A stretch of 17,594 bases of DNA from NCBI GenBank assembly GCA_964643295.1, contig CAZXSN010000065.1, positions 1 to 17,594 of the forward strand. Direction: 5' to 3'. Within the stretch, counting starts at the first letter, position 1; every line of letters begins with the position of its first letter. Made by a program: the position numbers and the translations under genes. The notes beneath the pieces were generated by a model. The model worked only from the letters and a program-made list of their open reading frames with translations, was not told where the DNA came from and did not search any database. Below, one piece after another: positions 1-6,404 of the stretch. This DNA is from Merdiplasma sp964643295. GTDB taxonomy: Bacteria > Bacillota > Clostridia > Lachnospirales > Lachnospiraceae.

Positions 1-899
1 GTTTTTTCTTTGTCTTGCAGACGGTCCACATTGGATTTCATCGAAGCGTCCAAAATGTACGCTTCCACCGCTTCTCTTGCCGCGTCCGACGCGAGGGATG
101 CCGCAAGCTTATGCTCCGGCGCAAGCACCAGAAACGTCGCGCCGTATAAGGTGTCCGGCCTTGTGGTGTAGACGGTGATCTTTTCGTTTGAGCCGTCCAC
201 CGAAAAATCGACTTCCGCGCCGTAGGACTTGCCGATCCAGTCGGTCTGCATCTTTTTGACCTTCTCCGGCCAGTCCAGCTTGTCCAGATCGTTTAACAGC
301 CGCTCCGCATAGTTGGTAATGCGCAGCATCCACTGGCGCATATTCTTCTTCGTCACTTCCGTACCGCAGCGCTCACAGCGGCCGTTGACCACTTCCTCGT
401 TCGCCAGACCGGTTTTGCAGGACGGACACCAGTTGATAGGGAACTCCTTTTCGTAGGCCAGTCCCTCCTTAAACATCTTCACAAAGATCCACTGCGTCCA
501 TTTGTAGAAATCCGGATCGGTCGTGTTGACTTCCCTGTCCCAGTCATAGATGGAAGCGATCTGGTTGATCTGCCTTTTGATATTCTTCACATTCTCCGCG
601 GTGGAAATCGCCGGGTGCTGGCCGGTCTTGATCGCATAGTTCTCCGCCGGAAGACCGAACGCATCCCAGCCCATGGGATGAATCAGGTAGTAGCCCTGCA
701 TCATCTTATACCGGCTCCAGACATCCGAGATCACATATCCTCTCCAGTGTCCCACGTGCAGCCCGTTTCCGGACGGATAGGGGAACATGTCCAGGCAGTA
801 ATATTTCGGCTTCTTCCCATCGTCCACGTTGACGGGGTGTTCCTCCCAGTTCTTTCTCCATTTCTCTTCAATGGCTCTGTGGTTATAAGAGACTGCCAT
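1..899 (-). CDS. leuS: Leucyl-tRNA synthetase, N-terminal part (runs off left edge)
   Basis: Charges tRNA-Leu with leucine in the cytoplasm (class I aminoacyl-tRNA synthetase). I translated the first 299 residues. They begin MAVSYNHRAIEEKW and carry the class I signature FPYPSGNGLHVGH (39-51, HIGH variant HVGH), then GWDAFGLPAENYAI (77-90). A zinc-ribbon-like insert has Cys158, Cys161, Cys175 and Cys178, and the start of the editing (CP1) domain shows TTRPDT near 245-250. The ATG at 899 is preceded by GGAGG at 914-910, 10 nt away. There is no stop in the window; about two thirds of the usual ~800-residue protein, including the KMSKS loop, lies outside. It sits 111 bp downstream of the secreted-protein gene. 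I see no T-box leader directly upstream, although leuS is often T-box controlled in Firmicutes. Confidence 0.97.
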   Translation of the reverse strand, partial: MAVSYNHRAIEEKWRKNWEEHPVNVDDGKKPKYYCLDMFPYPSGNGLHVGHWRGYVISDVWSRYKMMQGYYLIHPMGWDAFGLPAENYAIKTGQHPAISTAENVKNIKRQINQIASIYDWDREVNTTDPDFYKWTQWIFVKMFKEGLAYEKEFPINWCPSCKTGLANEEVVNGRCERCGTEVTKKNMRQWMLRITNYAERLLNDLDKLDWPEKVKKMQTDWIGKSYGAEVDFSVDGSNEKITVYTTRPDTLYGATFLVLAPEHKLAASLASDAAREAVEAYILDASMKSNVDRLQDKEK

Positions 900-944
900 A
901 AATCTTTTTCCTCCGATAGCGTTTCAAGTTCTGTTTGATTGGAT

Positions 945-1002
945 GCCGAAACCTCCTTGTGTTCCGGCATATTGATAAGATGGGGGCCTGCGCCCCCCAT
1001 CT
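945..1002 (-). promoter_or_regulatory. Two stem-loops in the leuS leader
   Basis: In the 111-bp gap upstream of leuS, positions 978-986 pair perfectly with 994-1002 (AGATGGGGG / CCCCCATCT, 7-nt loop). Read on the minus strand, the stem is followed by TATCAATATG, so it lacks a real U-tract and is a weak terminator at best for the upstream gene. A second hairpin pairs 945-952 with 961-968 (GCCGGAAC / GTTTCGGC, one G-U pair); its loop holds most of an AAGGAGG sequence that is not the leuS ribosome binding site. Function is unknown: they could be a leaky terminator plus leader structure, or simple mRNA-stability elements. Confidence 0.4.
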
Positions 1003-1010
1003 CTTACTGC

Positions 1011-1934
1011 TTACAGGTGGCTTACAGGCTCCTCATGGTGGGCTCCACCCTTCATATGGTGCAGACTGCTTCCCGCCGCCGTTTCCTCCGGCCAGGCAAA
1101 GTCTCCGTCCTGTCCCTGTGAGGAACCATCCGGCGTTCCTCCATTCGCATCCGGCCAGGCAAAATTGTCGGTCTGCTCCTGCAAAGTGCCGCTCTGGCTG
1201 TCCCCGGCCGCATCCGGCCAGACAAAACCGTCACTGGAACTGTTTCCGGCTCCGTCCCCGGGGCGTCTGGAACTGATCGTGCCGCGTTCCACCACCTCAA
1301 CGACAAAAATCACGACATCCCCGTTGGCGGTATTCTCACAGGCCACACGCGTGATGCCGGTCGTTAAACCGACAAACTCCATCTCATCGTCATTTTCTTC
1401 CCGTTTTTCCTCTAAACGGAGAATCTCCTCATCTTCGATGTGCCATTTCAGATCCCGCTCCCACACAGACGGATCCCTCTTGACACTCAGCTCGATCTCC
1501 CGTCCAACTTCTACGTAAACATTCTCATCTCCCACTCGGAGAATACTCCCGGTCGGTTCTCCGGAATCTTCCACTGTTACCGTCGCATAGGCAGCGATAT
1601 CGGTTCCCACGATCTCGCAGCAGATTTCCGCTACACCCGGTTTCACTGCGATAAATTCCATATCGTCGCCTTCGTATACCCATTTATACTCTTCAAATTC
1701 TACCACTCCTTCACCGTCTGTGATCGACCAGTGAAGCATGTCATCCTCAGCTTCCCGCGGGGTAGTCAGCACATGCATCTCAAATACGGAACCAGACTGC
1801 ACCGTCTTCTCCGTTACCACCATCTCTAAGGACTGCGGAGCCGGATCTGCGAACGCAAACATTCCGGTTACACACGATAGCCCAAGGACTGTCCCGCAAA
1901 GACCAAGGGACGATGCCAGTTTCCACTTTTTCAT
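1011..1934 (-). CDS. Secreted protein with two Ig-like domains and a 21-residue-repeat tail
   Basis: A 307-residue exported protein of unknown function. A signal peptide covers residues 1-29 (MKKWK, hydrophobic core, A-F-A before D30). Two similar beta-rich segments follow (~35-122 and ~130-216), each with a hydrophobic-Trp strand (LHWSI, LKWHI) and a 'GxxxxxCE' strand (VAEICCEI, ITRVACEN). They resemble tandem bacterial Ig-like (BIG2-type) domains. The rest is a low-complexity Gly/Ser/Asp tail with FVWPD, FAWPD and FAWPE at 237, 258 and 279, exactly 21 residues apart, ending in a His-rich stretch. No LPXTG motif or membrane anchor is seen. I chose the ATG at 1934 because GGAAAGGAG lies about 9 nt upstream and the signal peptide begins there; the same frame is open 18 codons further upstream. 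A consensus promoter lies about 60 bp upstream. Confidence 0.8.
   Translation of the reverse strand: MKKWKLASSLGLCGTVLGLSCVTGMFAFADPAPQSLEMVVTEKTVQSGSVFEMHVLTTPREAEDDMLHWSITDGEGVVEFEEYKWVYEGDDMEFIAVKPGVAEICCEIVGTDIAAYATVTVEDSGEPTGSILRVGDENVYVEVGREIELSVKRDPSVWERDLKWHIEDEEILRLEEKREENDDEMEFVGLTTGITRVACENTANGDVVIFVVEVVERGTISSRRPGDGAGNSSSDGFVWPDAAGDSQSGTLQEQTDNFAWPDANGGTPDGSSQGQDGDFAWPEETAAGSSLHHMKGGAHHEEPVSHL
1088..1226 (-). repeat. Three coding direct repeats, 63-bp period
   Basis: The 13-mer CCGGCCAGGCAAA (plus strand) starts at 1088 and 1151 and recurs with one change (CAGAC) at 1214, spaced exactly 63 bp. The period is 21 codons and encodes the F(V/A)WP(D/E) units in the tail of the secreted protein. 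Sequence between the anchors is much less conserved, as expected of an old tandem expansion in which only the anchor is under selection. Confidence 0.85.
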
Positions 1935-1993
1935 AAAAATCGCTCCTTTCCTTTGGTAATGAAATACACTGTTTTTTCCCTTTCGCAAGATTG

Positions 1994-2051
1994 ATTATAA
2001 AGCAATTCCGCCGATTGTGTCAAGCCCTGCGATTTCGAGTTTTCTTCGAAA
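1994..2051 (-). promoter_or_regulatory. Near-perfect sigma-A promoter with adjacent inverted repeat
   Basis: On the minus strand, TTGACA (2023-2018) and TATAAT (1999-1994) both match consensus exactly and are separated by 18 bp. Transcription would begin near 1987, giving a leader of about 53 nt before the secreted-protein ATG at 1934. Just upstream of the -35 box is an inverted repeat, TTTCGA (2033-2038) and TCGAAA (2046-2051) with a 7-nt spacer, which could be an operator. The hexamers are directly visible; regulation is inference. Confidence 0.8.
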
Positions 2052-2232
2052 AACTGCTGAAATTTAAGGCATTCTCAGGCGGAAAATTCTCTTTCACCCT
2101 ATGCGATTTCATCTTTTTTCTCATATCCAACAGAAATCTCTCTCTTTCCCCGGCTCCGCTTAAGAAAAGTTCGCCGACTCCTAAAGAGCTTAAGCCGGGA
2201 GGCGTCTGTTCATCGTTCTGACCGGGTGTCAT
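2020..2232 (-). CDS. Possible small protein, 70 aa, unrecognised
   Basis: An open frame of 70 codons begins at the ATG at 2232 with a plausible ribosome binding site, GGGAG at 2243-2239 (6-nt spacer). The product is charged and soluble-looking, with a central GELFLSGAGERERFLLDMRK segment and a basic, Lys/Arg-rich C-terminus; no membrane segment or Cys. Its TGA stop lies inside the -35 hexamer of the next gene's promoter. It follows the MATE gene by 83 bp with no clear terminator, so it could be co-transcribed. The frame is open further upstream without a better start. I do not recognise it, and it may be a chance ORF in the only gene-free stretch between the MATE and secreted-protein genes. 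Confidence 0.3.
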   Translation of the reverse strand: MTPGQNDEQTPPGLSSLGVGELFLSGAGERERFLLDMRKKMKSHRVKENFPPENALNFSSFSKKTRNRRA

Positions 2233-2315
2233 GCAAAACTCCCTGCCGTCTAAGCCCTTGCGCTGAAAATCCCCATGTAAGGAGAAGCTTTTTTTCACAC
2301 ACCTGCCTGTCTGCC

Positions 2316-3677
2316 TCACCTTGCCGCTTCGTCCCTTGTCAGATTCTTCACCCACAGGTACTTCTTGTACCTCGGGTAGATCCAGGGAAGTTTGACGATC
2401 TCATCCGAGCACATCACCATATATACAAGCTGAACCGGCCAGTGAAACACGAAAGCCCCCAGCAGAGCAAGCGGCAGCGCAAAACACCAGGCGGCAAAGA
2501 ACACGCTGATCGCGTCATAGCGGGTATCCCCGCCTGCGGGAAAGACTCCGACAACGATGATGGTATTGATCGAATACGCAAAGACATAGAGCCCGCTGAA
2601 AAACAGCATGAAAATAAGGTATTTTCTCGCCGTATCGGTCAGAATAAAGAACACGGTCGCCAGAGGACCCAAAATGGCAAGCAGCACCATGTGAATGCCG
2701 CCCGTCACAAATGAGATGCGGCAGAATCTCCTCCCGTATTCCTTTGCCTGATCAAACAGATTCTGTCCCAGCAGCTTGCCGATCATCACACCTGCCCCCG
2801 CAGAGATTCCCTTGCAGACACAGGTAACCAGTTCCTGCGCCGTGGAGGCGATGGAGGCCGCTGCCGCCGCATCGGACCCCAAATGCCCCATAATCAGCGA
2901 ATGCAGCGTAAAGCCGATCCCCCAGGCTAAGGAACTGTAGAGCATCGGCAGCCCTAAATGCACGTAGTCCTTCGTGATGACAGCAGAGTGCCACCGAAAT
3001 CCCTGCCAATCGGGACGAACACTGTCACCGCGCCGGGATTCAGCCACACACCAGACAAGAGCAATCAACTCCACGACCACCGTAGAGTAAGCGGAACCAA
3101 CCGCACCCAGTTTCGGCACACCCGCAGCCCCATAGATTAAGAAAAAGTCGAGAAACATATCTGTAAGCAGGGTGACTACGGAAATCACCACGCTCTTTGA
3201 GGCCTTGCCCTCCAGCTTCATCATAAGGAAGTAACACTGGGTGACAGCCGTAAACAGGTAGGATATACTGACTGCTCTTAAATAGGAGGCCCCGATTCGA
3301 ATAAGCTCCGGCTCCGGTGTGTAAATGCGCATCAGCATCCGGGGAGCAAACATGGCAAGGCAGAAAAACACCACTGAAATCACTGCAGACCACTTGATGA
3401 TCATGCAGAAGAGGTTTTTTACCATCCCCCGGTCACCTTTGCCCCAGTACTGGGCCAAAAGCACTCCTCCGACGTCTGTCACAACAATCGTAAACAGACT
3501 CATGACAAAGGAAATCTGATTCGCAAGGGAGACCGCTGCCACGGCATCCTGCGTCAGTCTTCCCAGCATCAGCGCATCCGTCGCTCCGGTGAGCGCCACC
3601 AGCAGGTTTTGCAGGCCAATCGGCACCGCAAGGGAAAAGAGTTCTCTGTAAAACTGTCTGTTGCTTGTCTTCTCCAT
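2316..3677 (-). CDS. MATE-family multidrug/Na+ (H+) antiporter
   Basis: A 453-residue inner-membrane exporter of the MATE (NorM/DinF-like) family, which expels cationic drugs or metabolites using a Na+ or H+ gradient. The pattern is typical: FSLAVPIGLQNLLVALTGATD in helix 1, then LGRLTQDAVAAVSLANQI, about 12 hydrophobic helices in two similar halves, and a second-half helix with LGLPMLYSSLAWGIGF. Length fits the family. I chose the ATG at 3677 because GGAG lies about 10 nt upstream; the ATG 12 codons earlier has no ribosome binding site and sits close to the predicted transcription start. It has its own promoter and is therefore not obligatorily co-transcribed with mutM upstream. Substrate cannot be read from the sequence. 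Confidence 0.93.
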   Translation of the reverse strand: MEKTSNRQFYRELFSLAVPIGLQNLLVALTGATDALMLGRLTQDAVAAVSLANQISFVMSLFTIVVTDVGGVLLAQYWGKGDRGMVKNLFCMIIKWSAVISVVFFCLAMFAPRMLMRIYTPEPELIRIGASYLRAVSISYLFTAVTQCYFLMMKLEGKASKSVVISVVTLLTDMFLDFFLIYGAAGVPKLGAVGSAYSTVVVELIALVWCVAESRRGDSVRPDWQGFRWHSAVITKDYVHLGLPMLYSSLAWGIGFTLHSLIMGHLGSDAAAAASIASTAQELVTCVCKGISAGAGVMIGKLLGQNLFDQAKEYGRRFCRISFVTGGIHMVLLAILGPLATVFFILTDTARKYLIFMLFFSGLYVFAYSINTIIVVGVFPAGGDTRYDAISVFFAAWCFALPLALLGAFVFHWPVQLVYMVMCSDEIVKLPWIYPRYKKYLWVKNLTRDEAAR

Positions 3678-3719
3678 CTGTTTTCTTCTCCAGGGTGAAA
3701 TGCACCCTCCCATTGAGCG

Positions 3720-3748
3720 CTTATAAAAAACCCTAAAATGGCTGACAA
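3720..3748 (-). promoter_or_regulatory. Sigma-A promoter for the MATE gene
   Basis: On the minus strand, TTGTCA (3748-3743, 5/6) and TATAAG (3725-3720, 5/6) are separated by 17 bp. The predicted start near 3713 leaves a leader of about 36 nt before the ATG at 3677. The leader contains a small hairpin, GGGTG-N5-CACCC, just ahead of the ribosome binding site. Confidence 0.65.
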
Positions 3749-3874
3749 GAGTACTTGAAAAGCAGTCTCAGGCTCAAAAGCTCTCTTCCAGTTCCTCTGA
3801 AAAAGCATAAACAGCTCAAAAGACTATCCGAAAAGAAGGCGTCAGGCAAAAACCCGGGACCTTCACACTCTTTC

Positions 3875-4714
3875 TCACTGCATATCCTTTTCCGGCTGGC
3901 AGGAAGGACAGTACACACTGCTTCTGCCGCCAATTACCGTGCGGATCAGTTTCTCCCCGCAGACGGGACAGGGCTCTCCTGTGTGCCCATAGACCTGTAA
4001 ATAGGGAGTATTGCGGTAGTCCTCTCCCTTTCCCGCCAGATATTCCTCCGGCGTGATCTGATTCTTTTCGATGAAAAACTGCAGCCGCTCAGGTATCACC
4101 TTCGCAAGGCGTTTCCACTCCGCTTCCTTTAATGAGTTTGCCGGTCGGGAAGGACGAATTCCAGCCGTAAAAAGGATCTCATCGGAGTAAATGTTGCCGA
4201 TTCCGGCAACCACGCTCTGATCGAGGAGACACTCCTTGATGGCCTTCCTTCTCTTTCCCAGAACGCTTATCAGATAGTCTGCCGAGAAGGCTTCCTCAAA
4301 CGGTTCCGGTCCCAGTTTTTCAGCGCCGCTGAAGGAATCACGCTCGTCTTTCTTCAAAAGCCAGAATCGTCCAGACCGGCGGGTATCGATGAAGCGAAGG
4401 TCGCTGCTGTTAGATAGGCGCAGGATCACATGGGTATGCTTTTCTATCGGATCCGAAGACGGCTGCACCAAAAGGTTCCCGGTCATACGCAGATGAACCA
4501 GCATCCGCTCCCCACCGGAAAAGACAAAAATCAGAAACTTCCCGCGCCGGTCGATGTGATCAAAAACACGGCCTGGCAGGAAAGCACAGAATTCCTCTGC
4601 AGATGGATGGGCGATCACCTCCGGGCGAAAGACTGTACTCTCTTCGATCTGTATACCCTTTAGCTGCGGTTCTAAAACTTCGCGCACCGTTTCCACTTCC
4701 GGCAGTTCCGGCAT
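3875..4714 (-). CDS. mutM: Formamidopyrimidine-DNA glycosylase (Fpg)
   Basis: A bifunctional DNA glycosylase/AP lyase that removes 8-oxoguanine and formamidopyrimidines in base-excision repair. The product is 279 residues, the usual length, and starts with MPELPEVET, so the catalytic Pro2 and Glu3 are present after Met removal. Lys59 (DRRGKF) matches the conserved beta-elimination lysine. The helix-two-turn-helix segment carries GIGNIYSDE (171-179). The C-terminal zinc finger is complete: Cys249, Cys252, Cys269 and Cys272, with the GGRSS loop between. GGAGG lies about 8 nt before the ATG. In many Firmicutes mutM is followed by coaE; here it is followed by a separately promoted MATE gene. Confidence 0.97.
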   Translation of the reverse strand: MPELPEVETVREVLEPQLKGIQIEESTVFRPEVIAHPSAEEFCAFLPGRVFDHIDRRGKFLIFVFSGGERMLVHLRMTGNLLVQPSSDPIEKHTHVILRLSNSSDLRFIDTRRSGRFWLLKKDERDSFSGAEKLGPEPFEEAFSADYLISVLGKRRKAIKECLLDQSVVAGIGNIYSDEILFTAGIRPSRPANSLKEAEWKRLAKVIPERLQFFIEKNQITPEEYLAGKGEDYRNTPYLQVYGHTGEPCPVCGEKLIRTVIGGRSSVYCPSCQPEKDMQ

Positions 4715-4788
4715 TCCTGTTCCTCCTTCTGTCTGACCCTCTTCTCAGTCTGTTTCCTGTTCAATGAAAATCCTCTGATCCAAAACCC

Positions 4789-4817
4789 ATGATAGCGAAC
4801 CAGGAGGAATTTGTCAA
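4789..4817 (-). promoter_or_regulatory. Sigma-A promoter for mutM
   Basis: On the minus strand, TTGACA (4817-4812, exact) and TATCAT (4794-4789, 5/6) have a 17-bp spacer. The predicted start near 4782 gives a leader of about 68 nt before the mutM ATG at 4714. Confidence 0.75.
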
Positions 4818-4932
4818 ACGTTCCTAAGAGAACAGGAAAGAACCCAGAGGATATCTCCAAAGCAAATCCAATGTATGATTTACACTCCGATTCCCTGATG
4901 CATCCTGAGAGACGGGATTTACTTGAAAAATC

Positions 4933-4963
4933 CATTGACTTAAAACATTGACTGTAGTACAAA
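4933..4963 (+). promoter_or_regulatory. Probable promoter of the aldo/keto reductase with tandem CATTGACT repeat
   Basis: TTGACT (4935-4940), a 17-bp spacer and TACAAA (4958-4963) form a plausible sigma-A promoter facing the reductase. CATTGACT occurs at 4933-4940 and again at 4946-4953, a 13-bp direct repeat spanning the -35 box and spacer that may be a regulator site. The start would lie near 4970, leaving an unusually long leader of about 235 nt before the ATG at 5207. The -10 box is only 4/6, so a closer promoter cannot be excluded. Confidence 0.45.
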
Positions 4964-4974
4964 AAGGAAGGGAG

Positions 4975-5167
4975 AAGATGCGAATAGAACAAGCGCCTGT
5001 ACAAAAGAGCCTTGCCAGTGCATCTTCTTTCAGGGGACTGAGAAACTTGCCTGCACAAAACGCATCCGCACAATCACAAAGTGATCGCCCTGCCCTGCCC
5101 GCGGAAAAGTCTTCTTGCATTCGTACCACAAAAACCCTTTACAAGGAAGGCTCCAGCCGCTGGTGAA
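4975..5167 (-). pseudogene. Possible decayed flavin-reductase-like C-terminal fragment
   Basis: Reading the minus strand from about 5167 gives FTSGWSLPCKGFLWYECKK, then 10 residues after EC, GDHFVIV, and then a stop. An aromatic-aromatic-E-C strand followed by G-D-H is the usual signature of flavin reductase-like (FMN-binding split-barrel) proteins, where it reads roughly 'FEC...GDHxxFxGEV'. After the GDH strand the plausible continuation lies in other frames (GKFLSPLKEDALARLF, then LLYRRLFYSHLL), suggesting frameshifts. No start codon or N-terminal half is present: the reductase gene on the other strand begins 40 bp away. The family call is based on a short motif only and could be coincidence. 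Confidence 0.3.
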
Positions 5168-5206
5168 CCTGAAAACGCCTGTGTAGATGAAGATTGAGAG
5201 GTAAAC

Positions 5207-6208
5207 ATGGAAAACAGAAAGCTGGGAAATCTTACAGTAACACCCATTGGCATGGGCTGTATGGCTTTCTCCCATGGATATGGGAAGATCCCGGAGGAAT
5301 CCTACAGCATCGAAGCAATCCGAGAGGCATATGAGTTTGGCTGCACATTCTTTGATACCGCGGAATCCTACGGTCCTAACCTGCAGCAGCCGGGGCACAA
5401 TGAGCGCATCGTCGGCAAAGCTCTCAAAGAAATGCGCAGTCATGTGGTGATTGCTACAAAGCTGCATATCAAATCAGGGGAACCGAAAGCGGATGGTTCC
5501 GTGTATGCCACACTGCGCCGACATCTGACCGGATCTCTTGAAAGGCTTGGAACCGACTTTGTGGACCTTTATTACTGGCACCGCTATAACCGGGACATTG
5601 ATCTGGAGGAAGTCGCAGACGGCATGGGACGGCTCATCAGGGAAGGACTCATCCGCGGCTGGGGCCTTTCCCAAGTCTCTGCAGATACACTCAGGAGAGC
5701 TCATGCAGTGACACCCGTATCCGCCGTTCAAAACCTCTACAACATGCTGGAACGGGACTGTGAGCAGGAGATCTTCCCCTACTGCATGGAGCAGGGAATC
5801 GGTGTGGTGCCGTTTTCTCCCATCGCCAGCGGCTTTCTCTCCGGCAGGATCACGGCACAGACCGAGTTTGAGAAAACAGACGATGTGCGAAACTGGGTAC
5901 CTCAGCTATCCAGAGAGAACATCATTGGCAACCAGCCTATCCTCGATATTCTCTCCGCATTTGCCCGCGCAAAAGGCGCCACGAACGCACAGATTTCTCT
6001 CGCCTGGATGCTGCACAAATACCCTAACGCGGTGCCAATCCCCGGCTCCAAGAACAAAGAACGGATCAAGGAAAATCTCGGTGCCTGGGATATAACGCTA
6101 ACCGACGAGGAATTTCGCGCACTCGAAACAGCGCTGGATAAGTGCGAAGTGCACGGACACAGAGGACATGTGGAGGAAGAAGGAACCATACATCTAAACC
6201 ACCGGTAA
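5207..6208 (+). CDS. Aldo/keto reductase
   Basis: A 333-residue cytosolic NAD(P)H-dependent oxidoreductase of the aldo/keto reductase superfamily (TIM barrel) that reduces aldehydes or ketones to alcohols. The catalytic tetrad is complete: Asp50 and Tyr55 in FFDTAESYG, Lys85 in VIATKLH, and His125 in LYYWHR. The C-terminal cofactor segment has IPGSKNKERIKENLGA. The N-terminus MENRKLGNLTVTPIGMGCMA is typical of the bacterial Tas/YajO-like branch. AGAGG lies 6 nt before the ATG. It is one of only two plus-strand genes, divergent from mutM and convergent with recJ, and monocistronic: it ends at a bidirectional terminator. Substrate is unknown. Its 5' end abuts the possible flavin-reductase relic, so it may have been inserted there. 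Confidence 0.93.
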   Translation: MENRKLGNLTVTPIGMGCMAFSHGYGKIPEESYSIEAIREAYEFGCTFFDTAESYGPNLQQPGHNERIVGKALKEMRSHVVIATKLHIKSGEPKADGSVYATLRRHLTGSLERLGTDFVDLYYWHRYNRDIDLEEVADGMGRLIREGLIRGWGLSQVSADTLRRAHAVTPVSAVQNLYNMLERDCEQEIFPYCMEQGIGVVPFSPIASGFLSGRITAQTEFEKTDDVRNWVPQLSRENIIGNQPILDILSAFARAKGATNAQISLAWMLHKYPNAVPIPGSKNKERIKENLGAWDITLTDEEFRALETALDKCEVHGHRGHVEEEGTIHLNHR

Positions 6209-6262
6209 ATTCTTCCTGGCCTGGCGTAAAGAAAATGATCTTTGAGTTTACAGCAATCGAAA

Positions 6263-6310
6263 ACAGACATCCGGCAGCCCCTTTAGGAACGGGATGTCTG
6301 TGGTGTTTTT
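6263..6310. terminator. Bidirectional rho-independent terminator between the aldo/keto reductase and recJ
   Basis: A perfect 10-bp stem, ACAGACATCC (6263-6272) with GGATGTCTGT (6292-6301), lies 54 bp after the reductase stop. On the plus strand it is followed by GGTGTTTTT; on the minus strand by TTTTCG. It can therefore end transcription from both converging genes. The 19-nt loop is longer than usual. Confidence 0.75.
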
Positions 6311-6404
6311 GGACTCTGGGTTTTCTTTGATGTCTTTAAGATGTTCTGCCTGGAGGCCTTTTCGGATCCTTATGAGGCTTAAGAAAGCCGAACTCTCCCC
6401 CCTG

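Noticed and set aside
1088..1226. Regularly spaced direct repeats considered as a CRISPR-like array
   Set aside because: Only three short copies, in frame with a secreted protein, no cas genes and no leader; they encode a protein repeat.
935..1276. Plus-strand ORF rich in Pro and Arg opposite the repeat-tailed protein gene
   Set aside because: It is the antisense shadow of the 63-bp coding repeats and has no ribosome binding site.
1935..2019. T-box or other riboswitch in the leader of the secreted-protein gene
   Set aside because: The leader from the predicted start is only about 53 nt and shows no recognisable conserved element.
2150..2200. CCGGCT/CTTAAG inverted sequences considered as a terminator for the MATE gene
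   Set aside because: The pairing needs a bulge and no U-tract follows on either strand.
4978..5166. Plus-strand ORF (62 aa) with a purine-rich stretch before its ATG, inside the aldo/keto reductase leader
   Set aside because: Low-complexity Ala/Ser/Lys composition, poor spacing to the purine run, and it is antisense to a better-looking flavin-reductase fragment; probably spurious.
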